From: Eutreptiella sp. 'Long Island Sound 2002'
Lineage: Eukaryota > Euglenozoa > Euglenophyceae > Eutreptiales > Eutreptiaceae
NCBI GenBank assembly: GCA_964036045.1
Contig: OZ038380.1
Span: forward strand, 124,230,899-124,294,898
DNA: 64,000 nucleotides
Direction: 5' to 3'
Positions 41,866-50,106 of the stretch are shown here, in pieces. The notes under the pieces were generated by a model. It worked only from the letters and a program-made list of their open reading frames with translations. It did not search any database and was not told the origin of the DNA. The first letter of the stretch is position 1; each line of letters begins with the position of its first letter. The translations under genes and the position numbers were made by a program.

Positions 41866-43425
41866 ATGCCTCTTAATCTCTCGGCTGGTCGCCTCCGCAA
41901 GGAGCACTGTGCCACTTCAATTGAGTACGGGTTACGACCCGGGGAGTCCAAACTCGGTGAGCTAGACACGGATGGAATGTGGGACTACATGATGAAACCC
42001 ATTGTGGATGCCCAAGAGGCCATTCTGCGAGCCCGGGAAAGGGAGGACCTCATCCCCTTAGTACCACGGTACAACACCTTCGTGCTGTTGCTGGGCATGG
42101 TGCGGCCCATGCAGGTGGATGGAGTCTGGGACCGTGACGGGTTGGTGTACAATGCCTATCTAGCACGGTTGCTATCCCGGGGGCAATACTACGATCTACA
42201 CAAACATTGTCGCCCGGATGTGGTGGACCTTATTGAGGCGGTTAGTGCCCATTGGGCTGCAGCATGGACCATGGGAGGCGCGGCCACGGGGGATGAAACC
42301 CTAGTGCCGCATACGGGCCTTAGGGCAGGCCCCCTCAAGATGTACATTGTGCGGAAACCGCACAACACCGGCATCAAGCTCTATTGCTTGGCCGATGCCG
42401 GCACGGGGTACATTGTGGACGTCTACCTCTACACTGGCCGCCGTGGTGTGCTACGCCGACACGGTTGTGGTGCGGGCAACCTCAACGCCCGACAGCTGAT
42501 GGCGATGTGGTCCAAACAGCTGCCGGTCTACACGGTCCTTGTAGGGGACTCGTTCTTCGGGTCACACGCCACCGCACAACGGCTTGCGCGTGAGGGCCGC
42601 CCCTTCATCACCATGGTGCGAAAGGACACGGCCGGTGTCCTGCAAGCCGGTGACCGCATCCAGGCCGGGCAGACAGCTGTGGCCACGGTTGACGGCCACA
42701 GGTACGCCCTGCAGGTGTACAAGCAGCCGAAAACCGGAGGCAAACCTCCCAAATTGGTGCCGATCATGTCCAACGTGTGGTACGCTGCGCGGGGCCCCCT
42801 GCACCACACGGGCCGGGAAATCCACCCCCTCGCTGCTGCGTACCGCCAACTGGCACGGGGGGTGGACTCTGCCAACCACATGGCGTTGCAGATGCGCCTC
42901 TTGGGAAGGCAGATGTCCTGGTCGCAAGGCGTGCGAGGCTTCTTGCTGCGATACGCCGCGGCCAACGCGTTTGTAACCTGCCGCGCCCTAGAAAGGTGCC
43001 GAGGCACGGATAGCATGTGGGAGTGGCAGTGGGCCCTCCCTCGCCGCCGCTACTGTACCGATGCGCAGCCGCGCCGCAACATCCACGTCCCCGTTGCCGG
43101 CGCCCAACGGCGCACTTGTGCACATTGCGGCAAAGGCCGCACACAATACGTGTGTAGCGGATGCCCGGACACCCCGTTGCATGTGCAATGCTTTGCACCC
43201 GCGCACGGGATCACTACAACGGGCACGGAGGACGCCGAGGGAAGCGAGCCGCCCCTTAGCCAGGAGACTCAAGAGGGGGACGCCGGGGAGGACGACCCGG
43301 AAGCGGACGGCGAGGACGAGGAGGAGGCGGATAGCGATGAGGAGGAAGAAGAGGAGGAAGCGGAGGACGCTAGAGGGAGCGTAGAGGACGATACGTTGGA
43401 GAACTTCTCCTTCAGCGTGCAGTAG
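41866..43425 (+). CDS. piggyBac-type transposase of element 4, intact ORF
   Basis: About 519 codons from ATG 41866 (an in-frame ATG at 41812 is also possible). DDE_Tnp_1_7 family: Asp143 in GGAATGDETLVPHTG, followed by KMYIVRKPHNTGIKLYCLAD and YIVDVYLYTGRRG; Asp228 in VLVGDSFFGSH; Asp334 in LARGVDSANHMALQM. The C-terminal Cys-rich domain (CAHCGKGRTQYVCSGC, then PLHVQCF) is the usual piggyBac DNA-binding knuckle. An acidic tail ends in a long Glu/Asp run. No stop or frameshift, so it is the best candidate in the window for an active transposase. The element's target duplication is ATAT, not the classic TTAA. Confidence 0.9.
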   Translation: MPLNLSAGRLRKEHCATSIEYGLRPGESKLGELDTDGMWDYMMKPIVDAQEAILRAREREDLIPLVPRYNTFVLLLGMVRPMQVDGVWDRDGLVYNAYLARLLSRGQYYDLHKHCRPDVVDLIEAVSAHWAAAWTMGGAATGDETLVPHTGLRAGPLKMYIVRKPHNTGIKLYCLADAGTGYIVDVYLYTGRRGVLRRHGCGAGNLNARQLMAMWSKQLPVYTVLVGDSFFGSHATAQRLAREGRPFITMVRKDTAGVLQAGDRIQAGQTAVATVDGHRYALQVYKQPKTGGKPPKLVPIMSNVWYAARGPLHHTGREIHPLAAAYRQLARGVDSANHMALQMRLLGRQMSWSQGVRGFLLRYAAANAFVTCRALERCRGTDSMWEWQWALPRRRYCTDAQPRRNIHVPVAGAQRRTCAHCGKGRTQYVCSGCPDTPLHVQCFAPAHGITTTGTEDAEGSEPPLSQETQEGDAGEDDPEADGEDEEEADSDEEEEEEEAEDARGSVEDDTLENFSFSVQ

Positions 43426-43579
43426 ACGGGGTGGCGGAGGCGGCCGTGGTGGGATCGAGAAGGTCATGGCCGCCAAGGCTCTGCCATCCCCACCCATGGG
43501 GGCCAGTGCGAAACCTGGGGGGGACCAACCGCGTAGGCTGGATACCCAACTGTGAGGACGCGGCCCCCCCAACATAGGT

Positions 43580-43735
43580 GTGCTGTGTTTTACGCGTTAT
43601 CCGCATTGTGCTCGTTCCGGTTCAGTGCTTCCGCACATGCTTCTGGAAGCGTTTTCCGCGTTCTCCGCGTTATCCGCGTTCCGGAGCGTTCTGGAGCGTT
43701 ATCCGCGTTCTGCGCGTTCTCCTAGCTTACGGGGA
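43580..43735. repeat. Element 4 motif array, right region
   Basis: CGCGTTATCCGCATT, GTTCCGGTT, GCTTCTGGAAGCG and CGCGTTCTCCGCGTTATCCG units between the transposase stop and the right end. Confidence 0.88.
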
Positions 43736-43799
43736 TAACGTACTAGCAGGTATGGTGAGTGGAAGCCCAAAAATGGCGCTTCTGTAGACAAAGGAATAT

Positions 43800-44224
43800 G
43801 CATCATAGTATGATTTCATCGCCTCATTGAATGCTTTGTGTGTTGCTTTGTGCTTATCTTGCGCTGCATCGAGATCTTTTTGGTGAAATTGGAGTCGTAG
43901 TTCGCATTCATTTTGGTGCAATTGTTTTTGCAAGTCCTCGTCCACTACGTGCTTAATGGTCACCGTGCCATCTCGGAAGGTGCTTTCTTTAGGGCGAAAA
44001 TCATTCACCATTTGGTGGCGGAGTTTTTTATGGGCCGTCTCTTTGTCTTTGAACGTCCGATATGCCAATAAATGTTCAAGGGCCGGCTTCCTTAGCTCTT
44101 GGGGTCCTTTGGAAAGATCGAATCGGGCAGCTTTGTTTTGAGGCATTCCAAAATGACGGGTATACTCACTCCCAAAGATAAAAGTCGTCGACGGATATAG
44201 CAACCCTCGGGTAAAATTGTCCAA
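43800..44224 (-). pseudogene. PLE1 ORF, N-terminal segment
   Basis: Minus-strand frame beginning MDNFTRGLLYPSTTFIFG, with a basic and Gln/Glu-rich, probably coiled-coil section (KQLHQNECELRLQFHQKD, AFNEAMKSYYDA). It is cut by element 4 at the ATAT and resumes in frame at 31860. I do not recognise a domain; PLEs often have an N-terminal extension of this kind. The first codons lie in the right direct repeat. Confidence 0.65.
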
Positions 44225-44366
44225 ACTCCACTTGTGTTAAGTTCCAAGACAAATGCACCCGGCAACACTCACAACAATGAATTTCAAACAAAGTCCATTG
44301 ACTTCCAATGTCAAGTACGCGTTTCGACCCTAGGTAGGGTCCTCCTCAGCCAAAACAATCCTATGG
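44166..44366. repeat. PLE1 terminal direct repeat, right copy
   Basis: Same orientation as 8363-8556 with a small insertion (CCGGCAACACTCACAACA against CCACTCACAACA). It ends CTATGG, where the satellite resumes. Confidence 0.9.
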
Positions 44367-45025
44367 TATGAAATAACGCACGGAGGGGGTTAAATAATTG
44401 ACGGCGGTATGAAATAATTCACCGAGGTATCAAATAATTCACGGAGGGGGTTAAGTAATTCACGGAGGTGTGAAAAAATTCACGGCGGGGGTTGAATGAT
44501 TCACGGAGGTATCAAATAATTCACGGAGGGGGTTAAATAATTCACGGAGGTATCAAATAATTCACGGAGGGTGTTAAATAATTCACGGAGGTATCAGATA
44601 ATTCATGGAGGGGGTGAGATAATTCACGGAGGTATGAAATAATTCACGGAGGGGGTTAGATAATTCACGGAAGTATGAAATAATTCACGGAGGTATCAAA
44701 TAATTCACGGAGGGGGTTCAGTAATTCTAGGAGGTGTGAAATAATTCACGGAGGGGTTGAATAATTCACGGAGGTATCAATTAATTCACAGAGGGTCTTA
44801 AATAATTCACGGAGGTATCAGATAATTCATGGAGGGGGTTAAATAATTCACGGAGGTATCAAATAATTCACGGAGGGGGGTAAATAATTCACGGAGGTAT
44901 GCAATAATTCACGGAGGGGGTTAAATAATTCACGGAGGTATCAAATAATTCACGGAGGGGGTTAAATAATTCACGGAGGTATGAAATAATTCACGGAGGG
45001 GGTTACATAATTCACGGAGGTATGA
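44367..45025. repeat. 41-bp satellite array
   Basis: About 660 bp of satellite between PLE1 and the tyrosine-recombinase element. No coding potential. Confidence 0.95.
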
Positions 45026-45100
45026 AATCTCGTGTTTTGAGCTTGCTCAAAACACTAGTTTAACTAATTACCTCTTCATTAGGCATTTGTCCGTTTTGAT
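45026..45100. repeat. Split direct repeat A1
   Basis: Starts CTCGTGTTTTGAGCTTGCTC and ends GGCATTTGTCCGTTTTGAT; identical to A2 at 49558-49629. It contains a short palindrome (TTTTGAGCTTGCTCAAAA). Confidence 0.93.
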
Positions 45101-45111
45101 TTTGTTTTGTC

Positions 45112-47480
45112 ATGCATGCACCAAATAATATGCAAGGGGACGTTGTCGTTGTTTCCGACGAGTCGAGTGTACTGACAGAGACGGACAAGGAATTGGCCGA
45201 GTTGAAGTTGATGCTTCGTAAACAAGATATGGAGATGGAGAGACTCCGTAGTCAATTGGCGGCTGCCGAGATTGAAAACAAAAAGGAAGATGAGATGCCG
45301 GATTCGAGCTTGGAGGAGATAGAGAGATTTTTGAAGAAGGACCGGGTTACGGTTTGGATGAAGGACGCGTCCGAGGTGCTCAAGAAGTATGTGACATCCG
45401 TGCCGAATCCAACGAGACCGTCGGACGTGGGCGGCAAGCAGGGACAACAATTAAGTGTTGGGGATGCGTTGGCATATAGGATGTGGAAGATTTTGATTGT
45501 CGCTCACAGAGCCTACTTGAAGAGATACTCCGCAGGTGAGAAGTGGGGACCTAAGGGAAAGTCGGAGTCGTTTGAAGATTCGATGGTGGCCGGTGGCGAT
45601 TCGTGGAGATACAAGAGTATCCACCTCAAGAAGCGCGATGGGGTAGCCTATTGGTTGTCAAAGACCGGAGATTGGATCCCGGTGGATGCGAAACCGGGTG
45701 AGGATTGCAGGAGGTGTGCGGCGGCTGGGAAGACGGAGAATCTCCGTCATTGGTGTTTCCGATGCCCTTTGTGGTCCTGGCGAGCCAATCCGTGGCGGTA
45801 CCGAGATGCCGTCGCGGGAATTTATCCGCCCGGGGCGCAGAGGCCGACATTCCGTTGGATGGCGATGGAATTTGAGTCCAGCCGACGCGAAGAGGAACCC
45901 ACTAGCGTTGTGGGTGTTGCGATTCGGGGATGGAAACCTTCAACAACGGCGGGGTATCTATCCAACTTGCGAAGGCTGGCGGACATTGAAGAGGAGATCG
46001 GAGAGGAAGGCAATTTGCCAGAGGTATTGTCTCGAAAGTTCGCCCGCCATGTCCAACATGGGGGTAGTGCAAGTGCAGCAAGAGGTATTATCTCTGCCGT
46101 GCGAGCGTGCGAGGATTTGCAGCTGGTCTCGGGGGTGGTTCAACCCATTCATTGGAGACTGGCAAAGGCTGGAGCTCAAGCGGGAGTGCAGGAGTATGCT
46201 AGTCCTGTATTGTTGCGGCATCTTGTGGAGAAGACGGTTTCGAACGATGAACGGCCGGTGGTGGTCATGGCTTTGGTTTCTTATGTTTTTTTTTTACGAG
46301 TTGCAGAGGCGCCGAGTGTGCGGGTTGGCGATGTGCCTGATAGTGGCTATGTTGTTTTTTGGAACAGCAAAACTGGAGATGAGGGTGCCAGCGGCGCCCT
46401 GTGCCTAAGTGGCTGCAGCCGTTTGTGGAGTGGATCTATGAATGGGCTGTGGAACGTGGGTGTGAGCGAGATGACTTGTTGTTTCCTGCGGGGGCTGCCT
46501 TTTTGGAGAAGACCCTAACAGACATCGTGTACGGCACCACGTGGGCAGGACATCGTTGGCACTGTTTCAGACGCGGTGGGGCTGCGGCTTGTTGGAAGCG
46601 TGGTCCGTCCTTACCGCATTTTAAGTGGTGGGGTCGATGGGCCGCGACGGCCACGGCTATGGCCTATGCATTGGGTTACAGAGATGAAGATGTCGTGTCA
46701 CCTCTCTGTCTACCACAGGTTTGGGACATGGCGCCTAGGGCGATGTTCGTTGATCCGGAAGGAGTATGGGGTGACATCATGTTCGATGACAGGAGCCAGC
46801 AGAAGAACAAGCCGGTCTGGGGACGAGGCGAGAGACGACGGGCGGCTCCAAGTATGGCGCGGGGCAAGCGGTTTGCAGGCGAGCCTAGGTCTGATGCGGC
46901 AGACTTGGGGAGTTCTTCGGACGAGTCGGACTCCGGTGTGTCCGCAGATGAGGAAGTTGGTCCACTGCCAGGTTTGCGGCAGGATGCGCGAGTTGTTCTG
47001 CAGGCAGGCACGAGAAGGAGTGAGCGATCAGGATCGTCGGTGGGCCCTGGAGGCGACGGCGGGCGTCCGGGGAGTGATCCCGGTCCGTCGGTGCCCGCGG
47101 GGAGTGGAGAGCGACATGTAGGTGGCGCTGGACGGCAGGAGAGGCGATCTTCCACGTCCTGCGGACTTGAGTTCAAATTCACAGCACCGCCCTCGGGACG
47201 ATCAACGGCGGAGCCTACAGCCGGGCCTTTGCGGTCGGCGAATGCGGCTGGCAGAGGAGGACGTGGAGTCAAAAGGTCGGTGGGTGGCAGAGCCCTTTCA
47301 GTACCACCAAGACGGCAGGGTCGCCCGCAGGTGGCGTTGCCGCAAAATTCGGAGAGGGGCTCGGCTACCGGCGGGGTGGCGAGAACTGAGCGGCGTGGAC
47401 GCCAGAGTGACGGAGAGTCCGGGCCGAGGAGAAAGCGATCCAGGACTGTACCCAATAATTCCGACAGGAGGGGGGGCTAG
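45112..47480 (+). pseudogene. Tyrosine recombinase with N-terminal coiled-coil/zinc region, frameshifted
   Basis: First frame from ATG 45112: an N-terminal coiled coil (ELAELKLMLRKQDMEMERLR), a Cys/His knuckle (CRRC with HWCFRC about ten residues on), then the recombinase N-lobe and FFLRVAEAPSVRVGDV with the first catalytic Arg (about 46297). A frameshift near 46390 leads into PKWLQPFVEWIYEW, WHCFRRGGAAA (the HxxR box, His codon 46560) and WGRWAATATAMAYALGY (the Trp and Tyr region). This is the DIRS-type recombinase pattern HxFRRGGA...GRW...Y. After about 47000 the frame becomes a basic Arg/Gly/Ser tail. The recombinase would integrate circular DNA copies; the frameshift may be a lesion or programmed. 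Confidence 0.85.
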
Positions 47481-49437
47481 CCGAGTCTTGGATGCTGCGG
47501 GGGAGCGGGAGGTGGGAACTTCTGTGCCGGGGCTCATCGGTGGTGTGGTGGGCACTGGTCCTGACCTTGGATTTAAGGGTGGGATTTTTTTGACTATCAT
47601 GTCGGTTGTGACGCAGTATCTGGTGTGGTTGACAGCACGGTTAAAGTGTTCTGTCGCGTTGTTGATACGCAGATTTTGGATTTTCTTGAATAGGATGGCC
47701 TGTGCGTGTGAGGATTTTCGGTTAGATGAGCCAATGGCGGTGTTTTTGATGGCGGTGCAGTGTTTGGCGCCTGGGGCGTGGGACTCCATTAACCATCTGT
47801 CAACTTCACCGAAACCGCAGAAGGCGTCCATTACACCCCAGGTCTTACAAGCCGGCATTGGGGAGGTGGGATGTTATAGGATCTCAGAGGAGGAGTGGGA
47901 TGAGGTGGTGCCGCCGGAGTTTTTGAATTTCATGCGTACGTTTGATCTGCGAAGTTCTGCTGAAGGTAATGGGCGTGTGAGGGCGCCGGTTCCTGGGATT
48001 ACCGATGCTATTAGGCAGACGGGTGTGTTACATGATGAACCGATGTCTCTGTCGCCTACGTGCTTCCCGTTTGTGATTCCGAAGAACGAAATCAAGTGCT
48101 CTCTGATTTTAAGTTGTGTGGGGATTCACAGGGGGATGTATTTGAAACCTCTTAAGTTTTCGCTGGCGTCGTGGGAAAACATTGGGCGGTGGATGGCGGA
48201 ACAGGATCCGTCGGTGCAGTTGTACGGGACACACATTGACCTCACGAATGCATATTGGTCGTTTCTCTTGCCTCCGAAGGCACAACGAATCTTTCGTTTT
48301 TACACGAGTCAGGACAGTGGGTTGGTTTCTTTGGACCGGCTGCCTTTCGGGTGGGCTTTCTCGCCTTTTCTGTGTGAACAACTGCTGGGCAGGGTGGTAC
48401 AGGGTGCAGTGCCGGACGGCGTTTTCCTTGTCCACTATTTGGATGATTTTATATTATTATCCGCGAACAAAATGTTGTTGAGTATGACCACTGAAGAGGT
48501 CGCGGAGCGTATCCGACGGGCAGGATTTCTGGTTAGTTTGAAAAGTACACTGACACCTGTGCAGGTTTTGAAGGCTTTGGGTAAAGTAGTTAATTTGAAG
48601 GAGAGACGTGTTCAGGTGCAGCCCTTTGTGTTTCCGCAGTTGATTGTGGCTTGGATTAGGTTGGCAACTTGTGGATATAGCAAGAGGAGGTTGGATAAAT
48701 TGCTAGGTACACTGCAGTGGCATTTGCGGCCGCGGAGGGGTTTTTCAGGTCTGTTGGCTGGGTCCTACGCTTGGTCTCGTTTTGGGCCAGAGACGGCGGC
48801 AGCCACGCCTGTTAAGGTGCTTGAGGGACTGGCGTCTGCGATTGCGAGAATCGGCCAGAGCTGGCGCCCGATTTCTGCTGTTCGTATGCGCAGGGTGCGT
48901 CGGCTGGGTGGTTGGTGCTTGCAGGAAAGACAGGCTGTATTGGATGATTTATTTGGCGCCGTGATTTTTGTAGATGCCGCTAAGGATGGAATGTGTTATA
49001 GGGTAGGAGGCGTGTTGCCCTCGGTGCCTGCGGTACATACGTGGGTGTGTCCAGATGGCCCTTGTAATCAGCAGGTTGCGGAATTGATGGGCGTGGCGTG
49101 GGTGGTTCGGTTGGCGGTGCAGTTGGGTTGGAGGCTGGTGACAGTTTTTGCTGACAGTTTGGTTGGTATTGCGCAGGTCAGGGGATTGAGAGCGTCGTCT
49201 GGGCTGCGTACACAGTTGCGTGTGTTACGTGCTCTGACCTGGGTATTGCATAATACAGGAATCCCGGTGAAATTGGTATGGGTGCCTTCTGTATTGCATC
49301 CAGCGGATCCGATGAGTAGGATAACAGTAGATTTTGGAGGCGAGGTTCATCAGGCAGAGATGGCGGCGTGGAGGCGCTGGGGTGTGTTGCAAAGACATCC
49401 AGAATTGTGTTGGGTGCAGGGACCGAGCTACGTATGA
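47122..49437 (+). CDS. Reverse transcriptase-RNase H of the tyrosine-recombinase element
   Basis: The frame is open from 47122; an ATG at 47599 is the likelier start, since the earlier part overlaps the recombinase tail. RT motifs: THIDLTNAYWSFLLP (motif A), LDRLPFGWAFSPFLCEQLL (motif B) and VHYLDDFILL with YLDD at about 48438-48449. RNase H: AVIFVDAAKDG, QQVAELMGVAW, TVFADSLVGI and LVWVPSVLHPADPMSR. No stops through the catalytic core. It copies the element RNA to DNA in the nucleus or cytoplasm before recombinase-mediated integration. Uncertain points are the start and whether it is made by frameshift or reinitiation from the upstream frame, which it overlaps. Confidence 0.9.
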   Translation: MALDGRRGDLPRPADLSSNSQHRPRDDQRRSLQPGLCGRRMRLAEEDVESKGRWVAEPFQYHQDGRVARRWRCRKIRRGARLPAGWRELSGVDARVTESPGRGESDPGLYPIIPTGGGASRVLDAAGEREVGTSVPGLIGGVVGTGPDLGFKGGIFLTIMSVVTQYLVWLTARLKCSVALLIRRFWIFLNRMACACEDFRLDEPMAVFLMAVQCLAPGAWDSINHLSTSPKPQKASITPQVLQAGIGEVGCYRISEEEWDEVVPPEFLNFMRTFDLRSSAEGNGRVRAPVPGITDAIRQTGVLHDEPMSLSPTCFPFVIPKNEIKCSLILSCVGIHRGMYLKPLKFSLASWENIGRWMAEQDPSVQLYGTHIDLTNAYWSFLLPPKAQRIFRFYTSQDSGLVSLDRLPFGWAFSPFLCEQLLGRVVQGAVPDGVFLVHYLDDFILLSANKMLLSMTTEEVAERIRRAGFLVSLKSTLTPVQVLKALGKVVNLKERRVQVQPFVFPQLIVAWIRLATCGYSKRRLDKLLGTLQWHLRPRRGFSGLLAGSYAWSRFGPETAAATPVKVLEGLASAIARIGQSWRPISAVRMRRVRRLGGWCLQERQAVLDDLFGAVIFVDAAKDGMCYRVGGVLPSVPAVHTWVCPDGPCNQQVAELMGVAWVVRLAVQLGWRLVTVFADSLVGIAQVRGLRASSGLRTQLRVLRALTWVLHNTGIPVKLVWVPSVLHPADPMSRITVDFGGEVHQAEMAAWRRWGVLQRHPELCWVQGPSYV

Positions 49438-49490
49438 AGATGCCCTGATTCGAGCCGCCGGTGAGAGATGTCTGTCTGGTAGAGTTTTCC

Positions 49491-49557
49491 GGAGTGCCTG
49501 GGGCAAGCATTTATGTGGCATTGAGCTGTTGTGTATCGTGCATGCACTAGAGTTAAA
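49491..49557. repeat. Split direct repeat B1
   Basis: GGAGTGCCTGGGGCAAGCAT then TTATGTGGCATTGAGC to AGTTAAAC; one or two differences from B2 at 50040-50106. Confidence 0.92.
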
Positions 49558-49629
49558 CTCGTGTTTTGAGCTTGCTCAAAACACTAGTTTAACTAATTAC
49601 CTCTTCATTAGGCATTTGTCCGTTTTGAT
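49558..49629. repeat. Split direct repeat A2
   Basis: Copy of A1, directly adjacent to B1. Confidence 0.93.
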
Positions 49630-50039
49630 CCCCACCCCCCCCCCACTGTCGACTGTTCTTGAGGCGGGTGGGTATGCCGAAGTGGGTGAACATGATACAC
49701 TATGATGAAGACAATAGTGGAAGGCACAGGAGCATCAGCAGCCCGGTACCTAGGGAGGAGTCGGAGGGGAGGGGGAGCAGCGGATCCATGACCTGTCCCC
49801 ACCCACCCACCCCCTGAGGCCACTGTGAGCAGGCCGTGAAGGGTGGTGTCGTTATGTTTGCATGTATGAGATGTATGTTAGACAGTGCAATAGGTGTAGG
49901 CGTCGGCGAGGGGAGGCAGCGACCGCGGGTAAAGAGTTCTGTGTGTGTGACTTGTGGTGGGGTCACCTGCGGGGAGGCGGACGATGTTGCACCCTCAACG
50001 ATGTATACTGTCCACTGCAGAGTGGTGACTGATTGGGCC
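49630..50039. other. Spacer between A2 and B2
   Basis: Noncoding spacer of the retroelement. C-rich at the start, then mixed composition; short frames only and no recognisable motif. Confidence 0.6.
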
Positions 50040-50106
50040 GGAGTGCCTGAGGCAAGCATTTATGTGGCATTGAGCTGTTGTGTATCGTGCATGCACTAGG
50101 GTTAAA
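50040..50106. repeat. Split direct repeat B2
   Basis: Copy of B1, ending at the junction with satellite. Confidence 0.92.

Larger units (their letters stand above)
31865..43795 (+). mobile_element. Element 4: piggyBac-like DNA transposon with ATAT duplication
   Basis: Ends TCCTTTGTCTAC (31865) and GTAGACAAAGGA (ending 43795), flanked by ATAT at 31861-31864 and 43796-43799. Collapsing one ATAT joins the PLE1 frames through DAYTSLSTDYKVD. It contains a six-exon accessory gene and an intact transposase ORF, plus arrays of CCGCGTTATCCGCGTTC-type motifs in introns and spacers. Element 2 lies in its third intron. Net length without element 2 is about 5.8 kb. The ends differ from element 3 by one base in the first twelve. 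Confidence 0.9.
8363..44366 (-). mobile_element. Penelope-like retroelement PLE1, expanded to 36 kb by nested insertions
   Basis: It is bounded by direct repeats of about 195-200 bp (8363-8556 and 44166-44366) with satellite on both sides. The coding strand is minus: N-terminal segment 43800-44224, then 31860-30898, a short piece at 26478-26441, the RT core 13399-12329 and the RT thumb 10230-9625. Inserts 4, 3, 1 and 5 sit between these pieces. Subtracting each insert with one target copy restores an open frame at all four joins, showing that one ancestral ORF was interrupted. Net element length is about 4.5 kb. RT features are Penelope-type: HVVVPADKDGS, CKTHK followed by RPLVG, GFPMGTNCAP and RFIDDG. 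I find no GIY-YIG endonuclease, so it resembles endonuclease-lacking PLEs. It is decayed by frameshifts. Confidence 0.85.
45026..50106 (+). mobile_element. Tyrosine-recombinase retroelement with split direct repeats (Ngaro/PAT-like ends)
   Basis: Repeats are arranged A1 (45026-45100), genes, B1-A2 (49491-49629), spacer, B2 (50040-50106): the split-direct-repeat layout of PAT and Ngaro elements in the DIRS order. Satellite flanks both sides with no obvious duplication, as expected for recombinase-mediated integration. It encodes a tyrosine recombinase and an RT/RNase H. The recombinase lies upstream of the RT, which I recall as the reverse of the usual DIRS and Ngaro order. Confidence 0.88.
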
